Counted from the first letter of the stretch, positions 1 to 6,744 are shown. The stretch is DNA of 9,424 nt from Acidobacteriota bacterium (GCA_003133505.1 PKXT01000064.1:6503-15926), one strand, 5' to 3'. Notes: generated from the letters alone by a model not told the origin. Translations and numbers: made by a program.

Positions 1-2
1 AA

Positions 3-1769
3 CGCACCAGCGAAGCCATCAATGAAGCGCAATCCATGCTGAAGCAAGACCCCAATAACCTCGGCGCTCATCGTCTCTTGGCCCGTATATATGTCCGCGA
101 ACTTAGCCAACCGGGGGCCAATTCGAACCAAAAGGGTACTCTGCAACTCGCCATCGACCAGTTCGAGCAGATCCTGCGGATTCACCCGGATGAAACCGCC
201 GCGGCAGTCTGGCTGGCGCGCTTGTATCGTTTCGACAACCGTCATGAAGCGGCTGAAACGGTTTTGCAGGGAGTGCTTAAGCGTGAGCCGGAAAACACCG
301 AGGCGCTCCAGCAATTGAGCCAACTCTATGTTGACCAGGGCCGGCCAAGTGATGCGATTTCTCTCCTGGAGAATGCGGCTGGCCATTCTCCTTCCGGCGA
401 TCTCTTAGCAACCCTGGGCCAGGCCGAATTACAGATGCACGATTACGCCAAGGCGGAGGCATCTCTCAGGCGCGCGATTGAAGCCGATCCCGATAATCCA
501 GCTTACCGTGGCGGCCTGGCTCAGGCGCTTCTATCGCAGGGCAAGCTTGAGGATGCGCTGGATCAATATGAGCGTCTCACTCAGCTCGACCCTGATTCCT
601 CCGAAAACTACCTTCGAATTGCTCAAATCTCTCGTCGTCTGGGCCACTTGGACGAAGCGGAAAAGAACCTTCTAATTGCCAAGGAACATGAGCCCGACAG
701 CCTGGAGATTCTGTACAACGAAGCTTTGCTCTACGAGACGCAGGGCCGGTTCGACGACGCCATCCATATCCTGAGTGATGCAATTGCCCGCGTTCGTGCC
801 AAGCCTTCCCAGACCGATGCCGACGCCCTCGGCATCTTGTATGAACTTCTGGGTGGTCTCTATCGCGATAAGGAGGATACTGCCGACGCTGTCCACGCCT
901 ACCAGGACATGGCCAACCTCAGCCCTCAGCAAGCCAAGCGCGCGAGTGTGTTGGTAATTGAAGCCTATGAAGCCGGCCATCAGGTTGATCAGGCTCTTAC
1001 CGAGGTCCGCAAAGACATGGCCGCCGATCCGTCCGACCGCGGTTACCAGTTTTCTTATGCCATGTTGCTGGCCGAAAAGGGCCAGACGGCCGATGCCGTC
1101 AAATACCTCCAGGGTATGCTCAGAGGCGGTGCGCAGGATGCCGACGTCTACCTGAACCTGGCGCAAGTGCAGCAACGTGGCCGCATGTTTGACGGGGCCC
1201 GCAAGTCCGCCCAACGCGCTGAAGAGCTTTCCACTGGTGACTCGGATAAGGCCATGGCCTGGTTCCTTGAGGGTGCTGTCGCCGAGCGTGAGAAAAATTA
1301 TGATCAAGCAGAAGTTGAGTTCAAAAAAGTGCTGGCGCAGAATCCTCAGAATGGCGAAGCTCTGAACTATTATGGATACATGCTCGCTGAACGGGGCGTG
1401 CGCCTGAACGAAGCCGTTTCCATGATCCAGCGTTCTCTGCAGGAAGATCCCGCTAACGGCGCTTTTCTGGATAGCCTGGGGTGGGCGTACTACAAACAGA
1501 ATCAGTTGGACCAGGCCCGAAAGTATTTGGAGCAAGCTGTGGCGCGCACTCCCCACGACCCCACCGTGCTTAGCCATTTAGGGGACGTATACGACAAACT
1601 TGGTCAAACCGAGCATGCCGCCCAGCTTTGGGAGCGCGCCCAGATCGAATGGCAGCACGTGTTGCCTCCCGACTACGAACCTGATCGCGTAGCTCAGCTT
1701 GAACAGAAACTTTCTGTCGTGAAGAAACGTCTCGCCCAGAAGTCCACCGAGACCGTTCATCCGCAGTAA
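3..1769 (+). CDS. Tetratricopeptide-repeat (TPR) protein, 5' end cut by window edge
   Basis: The frame is open from base 3 with no stop, so the ATG at 36 is probably internal and the true start lies upstream. The visible part is 588 residues. It consists almost entirely of degenerate 34-residue TPR units, roughly a dozen, with the usual spacing of small and aromatic residues and Asp-Pro turns between helix pairs (for example LDPDS, ADPDN, EDPAN). The last units, from about visible residue 454 (LNYYGYMLAERG, then FLDSLGWAYYK and LSHLGDVYDKLG), resemble a common C-terminal block of bacterial TPR proteins. The C-terminus is a charged helix rich in Lys, Gln and Glu. TPR arrays are protein-binding scaffolds; no catalytic domain is visible and I cannot name a partner. 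Its N-terminus, where a signal peptide or lipobox could lie, is outside the window. It ends 10 nt before ispE, so the two are probably co-transcribed. Confidence 0.9.
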   Translation, partial: RTSEAINEAQSMLKQDPNNLGAHRLLARIYVRELSQPGANSNQKGTLQLAIDQFEQILRIHPDETAAAVWLARLYRFDNRHEAAETVLQGVLKREPENTEALQQLSQLYVDQGRPSDAISLLENAAGHSPSGDLLATLGQAELQMHDYAKAEASLRRAIEADPDNPAYRGGLAQALLSQGKLEDALDQYERLTQLDPDSSENYLRIAQISRRLGHLDEAEKNLLIAKEHEPDSLEILYNEALLYETQGRFDDAIHILSDAIARVRAKPSQTDADALGILYELLGGLYRDKEDTADAVHAYQDMANLSPQQAKRASVLVIEAYEAGHQVDQALTEVRKDMAADPSDRGYQFSYAMLLAEKGQTADAVKYLQGMLRGGAQDADVYLNLAQVQQRGRMFDGARKSAQRAEELSTGDSDKAMAWFLEGAVAEREKNYDQAEVEFKKVLAQNPQNGEALNYYGYMLAERGVRLNEAVSMIQRSLQEDPANGAFLDSLGWAYYKQNQLDQARKYLEQAVARTPHDPTVLSHLGDVYDKLGQTEHAAQLWERAQIEWQHVLPPDYEPDRVAQLEQKLSVVKKRLAQKSTETVHPQ

Positions 1770-1779
1770 AAGCCGCCCC

Positions 1780-2676
1780 GTGCCAGCTTCCGTGCAGATA
1801 CCAGCATTTGCGAAGGTGAACCTGTGCCTTCGCGTGCTCAATCGCCGACCTGACAATTTTCACGAGTTGCGCACTATTTTTCAAACGATCTCTCTGCACG
1901 ATACGTTGAAACTTACGCACATTCCTCAGCGGAGCATCATCCTGGAAACTGACAGCCCTGCTATTGCCGCCGGCCCGGAGAACCTGGTCTGGCAAGCCCT
2001 CGAAAAGTGCCGGAGTCAATGGAAATTAACGGGGGGTGTTCACGCCCGCTTAAGAAAATGCATCCCTGTTGGCGCGGGATTGGGTGGCGGATCCAGCGAT
2101 GCAGCTGCCGCTATTATTGGAATGTTGCGCCTGACCAAATGTCGTATTCCGCTTGAATCGCTTATTGAATTGGCTGCCTCGCTTGGCAGCGACGTTCCCT
2201 TTTTTCTCTTCGGCGGCCGTGCACTGGGAGCCGGGCGCGGCGAAGAAATCTACCCTTTGCCGGAAGTCGCCAGGAAATGTCTCCTGTTAGTTTCGCCGCG
2301 GGATTTGGCGGTCAGTACAGCGGAAGCTTACGGATGGTTAAGCGCTTTGTTGACAAAAGACGACATCCCCACTAAAATTTATGAATTCTGCACTCTTTGC
2401 TGGAGCCCGCAAGAGACTGGTCTGCCGAATGATTTTCAGGCGACGGTTTTCAAGCGGCACCCGCGCCTGAAGGCAATTCAGCGCGAGTTGCTCCGCCAAG
2501 GAGCCGTGGAAGCCGCGCTGGCGGGCAGTGGTTCGACGGTGTTCGGAATATTCCGGAGCCCAGCGCAGGCGCGTCGAACCGCACGGTTGTTCCCGGACGA
2601 CCACACTTTCTGTACTGAGACCCTTACGAGGGAAGAATGTGCGCGCGCGCGCCATTGGCGTGCCGTTGCGGAGTGA
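1780..2676 (+). CDS. ispE: 4-diphosphocytidyl-2-C-methyl-D-erythritol kinase (IspE)
   Basis: IspE phosphorylates the 2-hydroxyl of CDP-methylerythritol with ATP in the cytoplasmic MEP pathway to IPP and DMAPP. It belongs to the GHMP kinase superfamily. The signature elements are all visible: the N-terminal PAFAKVNLCLRV with the catalytic-type Lys at residue 12, the Gly-rich ATP loop PVGAGLGGGSSDAA at residues 96-109, GSDVPFF with the candidate catalytic base Asp138, and the C-terminal GHMP motif AGSGSTVFG at 248-256. That last motif usually reads GSGPTVF, so Ser replaces the common Pro. Length is 298 residues, normal for the family. The start is GTG at 1780; an in-frame GTG at 1792 is an alternative that would remove four residues. 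No clear Shine-Dalgarno is visible, which fits translational coupling to the TPR gene 10 nt upstream. Confidence 0.96.
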   Translation: MPASVQIPAFAKVNLCLRVLNRRPDNFHELRTIFQTISLHDTLKLTHIPQRSIILETDSPAIAAGPENLVWQALEKCRSQWKLTGGVHARLRKCIPVGAGLGGGSSDAAAAIIGMLRLTKCRIPLESLIELAASLGSDVPFFLFGGRALGAGRGEEIYPLPEVARKCLLLVSPRDLAVSTAEAYGWLSALLTKDDIPTKIYEFCTLCWSPQETGLPNDFQATVFKRHPRLKAIQRELLRQGAVEAALAGSGSTVFGIFRSPAQARRTARLFPDDHTFCTETLTREECARARHWRAVAE

Positions 2677-2726
2677 TTATCTGGCCTTTGGTGGCGCGGC
2701 GTATCTTTGCCGATAGCTCTTGGCTT

Positions 2727-2734
2727 GGAGGAGG
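2727..2734 (+). promoter_or_regulatory. Strong ribosome binding site that fixes the prs start
   Basis: GGAGGAGG lies 6 nt upstream of a TTG codon at 2741. It is the best Shine-Dalgarno in the window. Because it lies inside the longer open frame that begins at TTG 2720, it argues that the extra seven codons there are not translated and that prs starts at 2741. The rest of the 64-nt ispE-prs gap shows no tRNA, terminator or convincing promoter. Confidence 0.8.
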
Positions 2735-2740
2735 CACTGT

Positions 2741-3685
2741 TTGGCGGAAGAGAGTTTTAAGATCTTTAGCGGCAGTCCCAACAAGCCTCTCACGGCAGCC
2801 ATTTGCGACTATCTGGGCGTTACTCCGGGGTTATGCGAGCATGGCAGCTTCAGCGATGGCGAAACCCGATTTCAAATTCTCGAGAACGTCCGCGGCACCG
2901 ATGTTTTCGTCGTTCAGCCCTGTTGCGAGCCGGTGGATTTCCACCTTATGGAATTATTGTTGATGATTGATTCCTTCAAACGCGCGTCCGCTTGGCGAAT
3001 CACTCCCGTGATTCCCTACTATGCCTATGCCCGCCAGGACCGTAAAGACCGTCCTCGCGTACCAATTTCCGCCAAGCTGGTTGCCGATTTACTGGAGACT
3101 GCGGGTGCCAACCGCGCCCTAACCCTCGACCTCCATGCCCCCCAGATTCAGGGCTATTTTAATGTGCCGGTGGATCACCTTTTCGCCGCACCGGTCATGG
3201 TGGATTATTTTCAGCGCAAGCAGCTCGGCCCCATTACCGTGGTTTCTCCCGATGCCGGCGGAGTGGAGCGTGCGCGGTATTTCGCCAAGAAAATGGATGC
3301 CCCGCTGGCCATCGTGGATAAACGCCGTATTGATGTGAATGTTAGCGAAGTGATGCATTTGATTGGCGATGTCCGCGGCCGTCCCGCGCTGGTGATTGAC
3401 GACATCATCGACACCGCCGGAACTCTGGTGAAGACCGCCGAGGCTCTCCTGGATGAAGGCGCAACACGCGTTTTCGCGGCCAGCACTCATGCGGTCCTTT
3501 CAGGGCCGGCAGTCCAGCGATTGAGTGATTCGGCTATTGAAGAAGTGGTGGTTACAGACTCGATTCCTCTTTGCTCCGCTGCCCGCTCCGTTGAAAAAAT
3601 TACCGTCTTGAGCGTGGCGGAATTGCTGGCCAGGGGTATCCGTAATATTCACGAAGAGACTTCGATCAGCGAGCTTTTTATTTAG
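2741..3685 (+). CDS. prs: Ribose-phosphate pyrophosphokinase (PRPP synthetase)
   Basis: Prs transfers the beta,gamma-diphosphate of ATP to ribose 5-phosphate. The product, PRPP, feeds purine, pyrimidine, NAD, histidine and tryptophan synthesis. The protein is 314 residues, the usual size for the class I phosphate-activated enzyme. Visible hallmarks are FSDGE at residues 37-41, the ATP-binding region ending YARQDRK at 96-102, the metal/ATP segment DLHAPQIQG starting at 130 (His132), VSPDAGG at 168-174, and the PRPP-binding loop VIDDIIDTAGTL at 218-229. STHAVLSGPA follows further on. TTG at 2741 is chosen as start because of the GGAGGAGG 6 nt upstream; the resulting N-terminus leads straight into KIFSGSPNKPL, as in homologues. 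One small oddity is the segment before LMELLLMID, which reads QPCCEPVDFH where homologues usually have a Thr/Ser-rich stretch and Pro-Val-Asn. The gene lies 64 nt after ispE and 46 nt before the L25 gene. Confidence 0.97.
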   Translation: MAEESFKIFSGSPNKPLTAAICDYLGVTPGLCEHGSFSDGETRFQILENVRGTDVFVVQPCCEPVDFHLMELLLMIDSFKRASAWRITPVIPYYAYARQDRKDRPRVPISAKLVADLLETAGANRALTLDLHAPQIQGYFNVPVDHLFAAPVMVDYFQRKQLGPITVVSPDAGGVERARYFAKKMDAPLAIVDKRRIDVNVSEVMHLIGDVRGRPALVIDDIIDTAGTLVKTAEALLDEGATRVFAASTHAVLSGPAVQRLSDSAIEEVVVTDSIPLCSAARSVEKITVLSVAELLARGIRNIHEETSISELFI

Positions 3686-3686
3686 A

Positions 3687-3718
3687 CCGCGAAAATTCGC
3701 GGCCTCTGGTTGGCCGCG
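3687..3718 (+). promoter_or_regulatory. Two overlapping, mutually exclusive hairpins in the leader of the L25 gene
   Basis: Hairpin A pairs CCGCGA (3687-3692) with TCGCGG (3697-3702) around a 4-nt loop. Hairpin B pairs CGCGGCC (3698-3704) with GGCCGCG (3712-3718) around a 7-nt loop. They share bases 3698-3702 and cannot form together. B ends 1 nt before the likely Shine-Dalgarno GGAG (3720-3723). There is no run of T after either stem, so this is not a classical intrinsic terminator. A role in translational control of the L25 gene is an inference only. Confidence 0.35.
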
Positions 3719-3731
3719 CGGAGACAATGCG

Positions 3732-4451
3732 ATGGAGACTTTAACACTGGAAGGGAATCTGCGCCAGGATCGCGGCAAAAATGCGGCCCGCCGCGCTCGC
3801 GCCACGGGCGTCATCCCGGCGGTCATGTACGGCGGAAAGGGCGGAGCGGTCTCCATGACCGTTAATGCGCGTCAGGTAGGCCGCATCCTCCGCTCTGAGA
3901 CAGGGCACAATACAATTTTTGCGGTCAAGATTAGCGGAAGCAATGACGAGATGGTTATTCTCAAGGCCTGGCAAGTGGATCCCGTTAGCGGCGCACTGCT
4001 GCACGCTGATCTTTTGCGCATCGCCATGGACGTTCGCATGGTCGTAAAGGTCGCCGTGCACCCCTTTGGCGAACCTCAGGGCGTGAAACTTCAGGGCGGT
4101 ATTTTTGAGATTGTCACCCGCGAAGTGGAAATCGAATGTTTGCCCGCTGATATTCCCGAGGAATTCCGCGTGGACGTAACTGGCTTAATGATTGGCAAGC
4201 AACTCCGCGCCGCCGATTTGCCCATTGACCCAGAGAAAATTCGGCTGCTGACTGACCCCCAACGCGTTCTGGCTCACGTGGTCCAATTGCGTAAGGAAGA
4301 AGAAGTTGTTGCCGAAGCGGTGGCTGCAACAGACGCTACGGCGGCGGAGCCCGAAGTCATCAAGAAGGGCAAGAAGGAAGCTGAAGAGGGCGAGGAAGCC
4401 GAAGGCGGCAAGGCCGAGAAGGCCGAAAAGCCCAAGGGCAAGGAGAAGTAA
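3732..4451 (+). CDS. rplY: 50S ribosomal protein L25, general stress protein Ctc type
   Basis: L25/Ctc proteins bind 5S rRNA in the central protuberance of the large subunit. At 239 residues this is the long two-domain form (Ctc/TL5 type), not the short L25 of enterobacteria. The N-terminal domain, about residues 1-93, carries the typical start (TLEGNLRQDRGKNAARRAR, then TGVIPAVMYG) and the segment ILKAWQVDPVSGALLHADLLRI. The C-terminal beta domain covers about 95-185 and includes GGIFEIVTREVEIECLPADIPE and a DVTGLMIG-like motif. A tail of about 50 residues is almost all Lys, Glu, Ala and Gly and is probably disordered. ATG 3732 is preceded by GGAG with 8 nt spacing; the ATG at 3727 is out of frame. 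The place between prs and pth is the family's classic context. The name ctc would be equally valid. Confidence 0.95.
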   Translation: METLTLEGNLRQDRGKNAARRARATGVIPAVMYGGKGGAVSMTVNARQVGRILRSETGHNTIFAVKISGSNDEMVILKAWQVDPVSGALLHADLLRIAMDVRMVVKVAVHPFGEPQGVKLQGGIFEIVTREVEIECLPADIPEEFRVDVTGLMIGKQLRAADLPIDPEKIRLLTDPQRVLAHVVQLRKEEEVVAEAVAATDATAAEPEVIKKGKKEAEEGEEAEGGKAEKAEKPKGKEK

Positions 4452-4493
4452 TCGCCTGCCTCCGGTCTGGCGACGGTCGCAGGATGCGCGCTC

Positions 4494-5081
4494 ATGTGGC
4501 TTGTGGTCGGACTTGGAAACCCCGGCGCGGAGTATTCCTGGACTCCGCACAACATGGGCTTCTTGTCGCTGGATTGCATCGCGGAGCGCAATAGAATCAG
4601 TATTACGAGGCCTGAATCGGAATCTTACATCGGGTTGGGGCGTCTTTCTGGTAAGGATGTAGTGCTGGCCAAGCCCCAGACGTACATGAATGCCAGCGGG
4701 CGTGCAGTGGAGAAATTGCTGGAGCGTTATGGTTGTGCGCCCGAGGAATTGCTGGTCCTCTCGGACGAAATCGCTCTCCCATGGGGCATGTTGCGGATTA
4801 GCGAGTCCGGCAGCGCCGGCGGACACAATGGTCTAAAGTCCGTAATTGGCGGGATAGGCGGCGAGAATTTTCCACGTGTCCGGTTGGGGGTTAAGCCGGA
4901 ATACGCGGTCGGCGACTTGGCTGCATATGTACTTTCGCGCATGGGCCGGGCCGAACGCGAAACCGCGATACAAGCTGTCACCGAGTCGGCTGAAGCCGTG
5001 GAGTTGATTATGGCCGAGGGTTTGGGCAAAGCGATGGCCCGTTTCAACCGGCGAGTTACGCCGGAAAAGGAACCCGAATAG
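4494..5081 (+). CDS. pth: Peptidyl-tRNA hydrolase
   Basis: Pth cleaves the ester bond of peptidyl-tRNAs that drop off the ribosome, so the tRNA can be reused. The 195-residue length is normal. Residues matching the known active site are all present: Asn9 in GLGNPG, the catalytic His19 in TPHN, Asn66 in QTYMNASG, Asp91 in LSDE and His111 in GGHNGLKS. The residue before Asp91 is Ser where the E. coli protein has His, a position that varies. The start is ATG 4494, with AGGA 9 nt upstream. It lies 42 nt after the L25 gene and 32 nt before rpsF, consistent with co-transcription. The last codons carry a strong GC hairpin, described separately. Confidence 0.97.
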   Translation: MWLVVGLGNPGAEYSWTPHNMGFLSLDCIAERNRISITRPESESYIGLGRLSGKDVVLAKPQTYMNASGRAVEKLLERYGCAPEELLVLSDEIALPWGMLRISESGSAGGHNGLKSVIGGIGGENFPRVRLGVKPEYAVGDLAAYVLSRMGRAERETAIQAVTESAEAVELIMAEGLGKAMARFNRRVTPEKEPE

Positions 5082-5102
5082 CTGCACTCCGCGAATTGCG
5101 GA
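5048..5102 (+). promoter_or_regulatory. Two hairpins just upstream of rpsF, possible leader structure
   Basis: A perfect 6-bp GC stem, CCGGCG (5048-5053) with CGCCGG (5059-5064) around a 5-nt loop, lies in the last codons of pth. A second 5-bp stem, TCCGC (5088-5092) with GCGGA (5098-5102) around GAATT, lies in the 32-nt gap and ends 3 nt before the GAGGAG (5106-5111) of rpsF. Many bacteria have an S6:S18-binding structure in the rpsF leader (established). Whether these stems form that motif is not something I could establish by eye. Neither stem is followed by a T-run. Confidence 0.3.
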
Positions 5103-5113
5103 ATCGAGGAGAT

Positions 5114-5560
5114 ATGGAAGAACGCATCTACGATTTGATTGTGATTTTGAGGCCCGATACACCGGAAGCCGATATTGACCGAATTGTCGCTACACTTGAG
5201 CACACCGCTGGTGAAAAAGGAGCGAAGTTCGACAAGATCGAGAAATGGGGCGTCCGCCGCCTTGCTTATCGCGTGAGCAAGCTTCGCCAGGGATCGTATC
5301 TTTATATGTCGTTTCACTCTACCGATGGTGACGTGATTCCTGAACTTGAGCGCCGCTTAAAAGTTTCCGATGCCGTTATTAAATATCAAACCATTCGTCT
5401 GGATGAAGAATTCAAGAGGCAGCAAAAGTTTACCCGCCATCGCGAACAGCGCGCCGCCCGCCGTCCGCGCCGTGCCGCGCCCGAATCAGCTACAGGTCTC
5501 GGGCAGTCGTCTGGACACGTGTCGGCACATCCCTCGGGGCAGCCCGCTGGACAAATATAA
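5114..5560 (+). CDS. rpsF: 30S ribosomal protein S6
   Basis: S6 is a small-subunit platform protein that binds 16S rRNA as a heterodimer with S18. The core, residues 1 to about 100, has the expected pattern: YDLIVILRPD at the first strand, KIEKWGVRRLAYRVSKLRQGSYLYM in the middle and LKVSDAVIKYQTIRLDEE at the end. From about residue 101 there is a tail of some 48 residues, first basic (QRAARRPRRAA), then rich in Ser, Gly, His and Pro. C-terminal tails on S6 are common, but their sequence is lineage-specific. Total length is 148 residues. ATG 5114 is chosen over the in-frame TTG 5096 because GAGGAG lies just before it, although the spacing is short, and because homologues start a few residues before the YDLIV strand. 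It is followed 11 nt later by rpsR. Confidence 0.96.
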   Translation: MEERIYDLIVILRPDTPEADIDRIVATLEHTAGEKGAKFDKIEKWGVRRLAYRVSKLRQGSYLYMSFHSTDGDVIPELERRLKVSDAVIKYQTIRLDEEFKRQQKFTRHREQRAARRPRRAAPESATGLGQSSGHVSAHPSGQPAGQI

Positions 5561-5564
5561 GGAG
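5559..5564 (+). promoter_or_regulatory. rpsR ribosome binding site overlapping the rpsF stop codon
   Basis: AAGGAG begins on the last two bases of the rpsF TAA stop and lies 7 nt before the rpsR ATG at 5572. The overlap suggests translational coupling, which would help produce S6 and S18 in equal amounts for their heterodimer. Confidence 0.7.
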
Positions 5565-5571
5565 ATTCTAA

Positions 5572-6021
5572 ATGGCTGACGAACCCATACCCCAGGCTCA
5601 ACCCCCAGTCGAGCCTCCAACTTCAGCGGACCCGCCTCCACCGGCAAACGCTACTCCATCATCCGCGGGCGTCCCGCATTCAGGCGCCCCATCGGCAGGC
5701 GCTTCGGCGTCGAGTGGCGGCTCAACTGGAAGCCCCTCAATGCAGGGCCGTCCCTCTGGGCCGCGCCCCCCGGCCGGGGCTGCTCCACGGCGCGGCAAAC
5801 GAACCTACACGCGTAAGAAGAAAGTCTGCCGCTTCTGCGTCGAAAAGATTGATTTCATTGATTATAAGAAAACTGACATTCTCCAATCGTTCATTCGCGA
5901 TCGCGGAAAGATTCTCCCGCGCCGCATCACTGGAACGTGTGCCCGCCACCAGCGCTGGGTCACCGTAGCCATTAAGCGCGCAAGAAATATCGCGCTGCTT
6001 CCCTTCGCCACTGAAGTATAA
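5572..6021 (+). CDS. rpsR: 30S ribosomal protein S18 with long N-terminal extension
   Basis: The conserved S18 core covers about residues 74-149 (KKVCRFCVEKIDFIDYKK, then RGKILPRRITGTCARHQR and VAIKRARNIALLPF) and is complete. It carries Cys86, Cys89, Cys123 and His126, a CxxC plus CxxH set of the zinc-binding (C+) type. In front of it lie about 73 residues composed almost only of Pro, Ala, Ser, Gly and Thr, with no predicted fold that I can see, so the 149-residue protein is about twice the usual 75 or so. The extension is in frame with an excellent Shine-Dalgarno at ATG 5572. The only later in-frame ATG is at codon 57, and I see no Shine-Dalgarno suited to it, so the extension appears to be translated. 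S18 pairs with S6 on the 30S platform, and its gene directly follows rpsF. Confidence 0.95.
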   Translation: MADEPIPQAQPPVEPPTSADPPPPANATPSSAGVPHSGAPSAGASASSGGSTGSPSMQGRPSGPRPPAGAAPRRGKRTYTRKKKVCRFCVEKIDFIDYKKTDILQSFIRDRGKILPRRITGTCARHQRWVTVAIKRARNIALLPFATEV

Positions 6022-6129
6022 GGGTGAAAGTTTAATCCAGTAGTTGGTTCAGCGCATTGCGCGGCAATACTCACAACGCACAGGACGGCAGACCGACAGC
6101 CTCCGGTGCCAGGATTGAGGACAGACAAA
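6022..6129 (+). other. rpsR-rplI intergenic gap, 108 nt
   Basis: No open frame with coding character is present. A small stem, ATTGC (6056-6060) with GCAAT (6064-6068) around 3 nt, is the only structure I see; it is too short to mean much. GAGG at 6117-6120 is the Shine-Dalgarno for rplI, 9 nt before its ATG. In Desulfobacterota a DUF2232 membrane-protein gene often lies at this place (from memory); here there is none. Confidence 0.5.
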
Positions 6130-6576
6130 ATGCAAATTATCTTGCAGGAAGATGTCGACAAATTGGGATCTCGCGGGGACTTGGTGGACGTTGCCGATGG
6201 CTATGCCCGCAATTACTTGCTCCCCCATAATTTGGCATTGGATGCTTCCCCAGGCAACATGAAACGCCTGGTCAAGATGCGCGACGCCTTCGCCAAGCGC
6301 GAGGCTGTGGAGCGTGGCGATGCCGAAACCCTCGCGGGCCTCTTGGCACCCGTTACAGTAACGGTTTCGCGAAAGGCCGGCGAAAATGAGCAACTTTTCG
6401 GTTCGGTGAGCGCCGCTGATATCTCCGAAGGCTTAGCCGCGCAGGGCTTCCAGGTGGATAAGCGAAAAATCCTGCTTGCCGATCCGATAAAGCAGATGGG
6501 TGAGTTCGAAATCGTGATTAAGTTGCATCGCGATGTGACCGCAACAATCAAACTCGTCGTGCAACGCGAGCAGTAA
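6130..6576 (+). CDS. rplI: 50S ribosomal protein L9
   Basis: L9 binds 23S rRNA near the L1 stalk and helps keep reading frame. The protein is 148 residues, almost identical in size to the E. coli one. The N-terminal rRNA-binding domain is clear (MQIILQEDVDKLGSRGD, then VADGYARNYLLP), followed by the long connecting helix at about 41-75, rich in Lys, Arg and Glu, and the C-terminal domain with the conserved LFGSVSAADIS. ATG 6130 is preferred over the in-frame GTG 6106 because homologues begin exactly at MxIIL and GAGG lies 9 nt upstream. It is the last gene of the compact ribosomal block; a 226-nt gap follows. Confidence 0.97.
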   Translation: MQIILQEDVDKLGSRGDLVDVADGYARNYLLPHNLALDASPGNMKRLVKMRDAFAKREAVERGDAETLAGLLAPVTVTVSRKAGENEQLFGSVSAADISEGLAAQGFQVDKRKILLADPIKQMGEFEIVIKLHRDVTATIKLVVQREQ

Positions 6577-6682
6577 ACCTCTGGCAAATCCTGGACTCTC
6601 TAGTTTTGTCAGGATCGAAAATCTGTGGCGATTTTAGCAGGCGGTTTTCCTCATTTTCCTCTGAATCCACAGGGCTCTGGGA

Positions 6683-6711
6683 TTGACCTAAGGGCCATCC
6701 CGCCGCAGAAT
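6683..6711 (+). promoter_or_regulatory. Possible sigma70-type promoter for dnaB
   Basis: TTGACC (6683-6688, five of six matches to the -35 consensus) is followed after exactly 17 nt by CAGAAT (6706-6711, four of six matches to the -10 consensus). It lies about 90 nt before the dnaB ATG in the 226-nt rplI-dnaB gap, the largest in the window. The match is moderate and could be chance. The rest of the gap, 6577-6682, is T-rich in places but shows no stem followed by a T-run, so I see no intrinsic terminator after rplI. Confidence 0.3.
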
Positions 6712-6744
6712 CACTAATTCGCCGTTTGCTTCGCATATTTTCTC

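Noticed and set aside
672..1577. 301-codon open frame on the minus strand inside the TPR gene
   Set aside because: It is in exact codon register with the sense gene, where antisense stops arise only from sense TTA, CTA and TCA codons. These are rare in a GC-rich genome. The sense TPR repeats explain the region fully.
2677..2740. tRNA gene in the ispE-prs gap, as seen in some related clusters
   Set aside because: The gap is only 64 nt and shows no acceptor stem, T-loop or anticodon arm.
4452..4493. Stem CCTGC (4455-4459) / GCAGG (4479-4483) covering the pth Shine-Dalgarno
   Set aside because: It is only 5 bp around a 19-nt loop with no supporting inner pairs; this is within chance for a GC-rich gap.
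4185..4826. 213-codon minus-strand open frame over the L25 tail and pth
   Set aside because: It is in codon register with the L25 gene; the Leu/Phe-rich antisense product simply mirrors the Lys/Glu-rich tail.
5768..5779. 12-bp perfect palindrome CCCCGGCCGGGG
   Set aside because: It lies in the GC-rich Pro/Gly codons of the S18 extension, where such runs are expected by composition; as RNA it gives only a 4-bp stem.
6588..6615. Inverted repeat ATCCTG / CAGGAT after rplI as a terminator
   Set aside because: The stem is 6 bp with a 16-nt loop and no T-run follows, so it does not meet the pattern of an intrinsic terminator.
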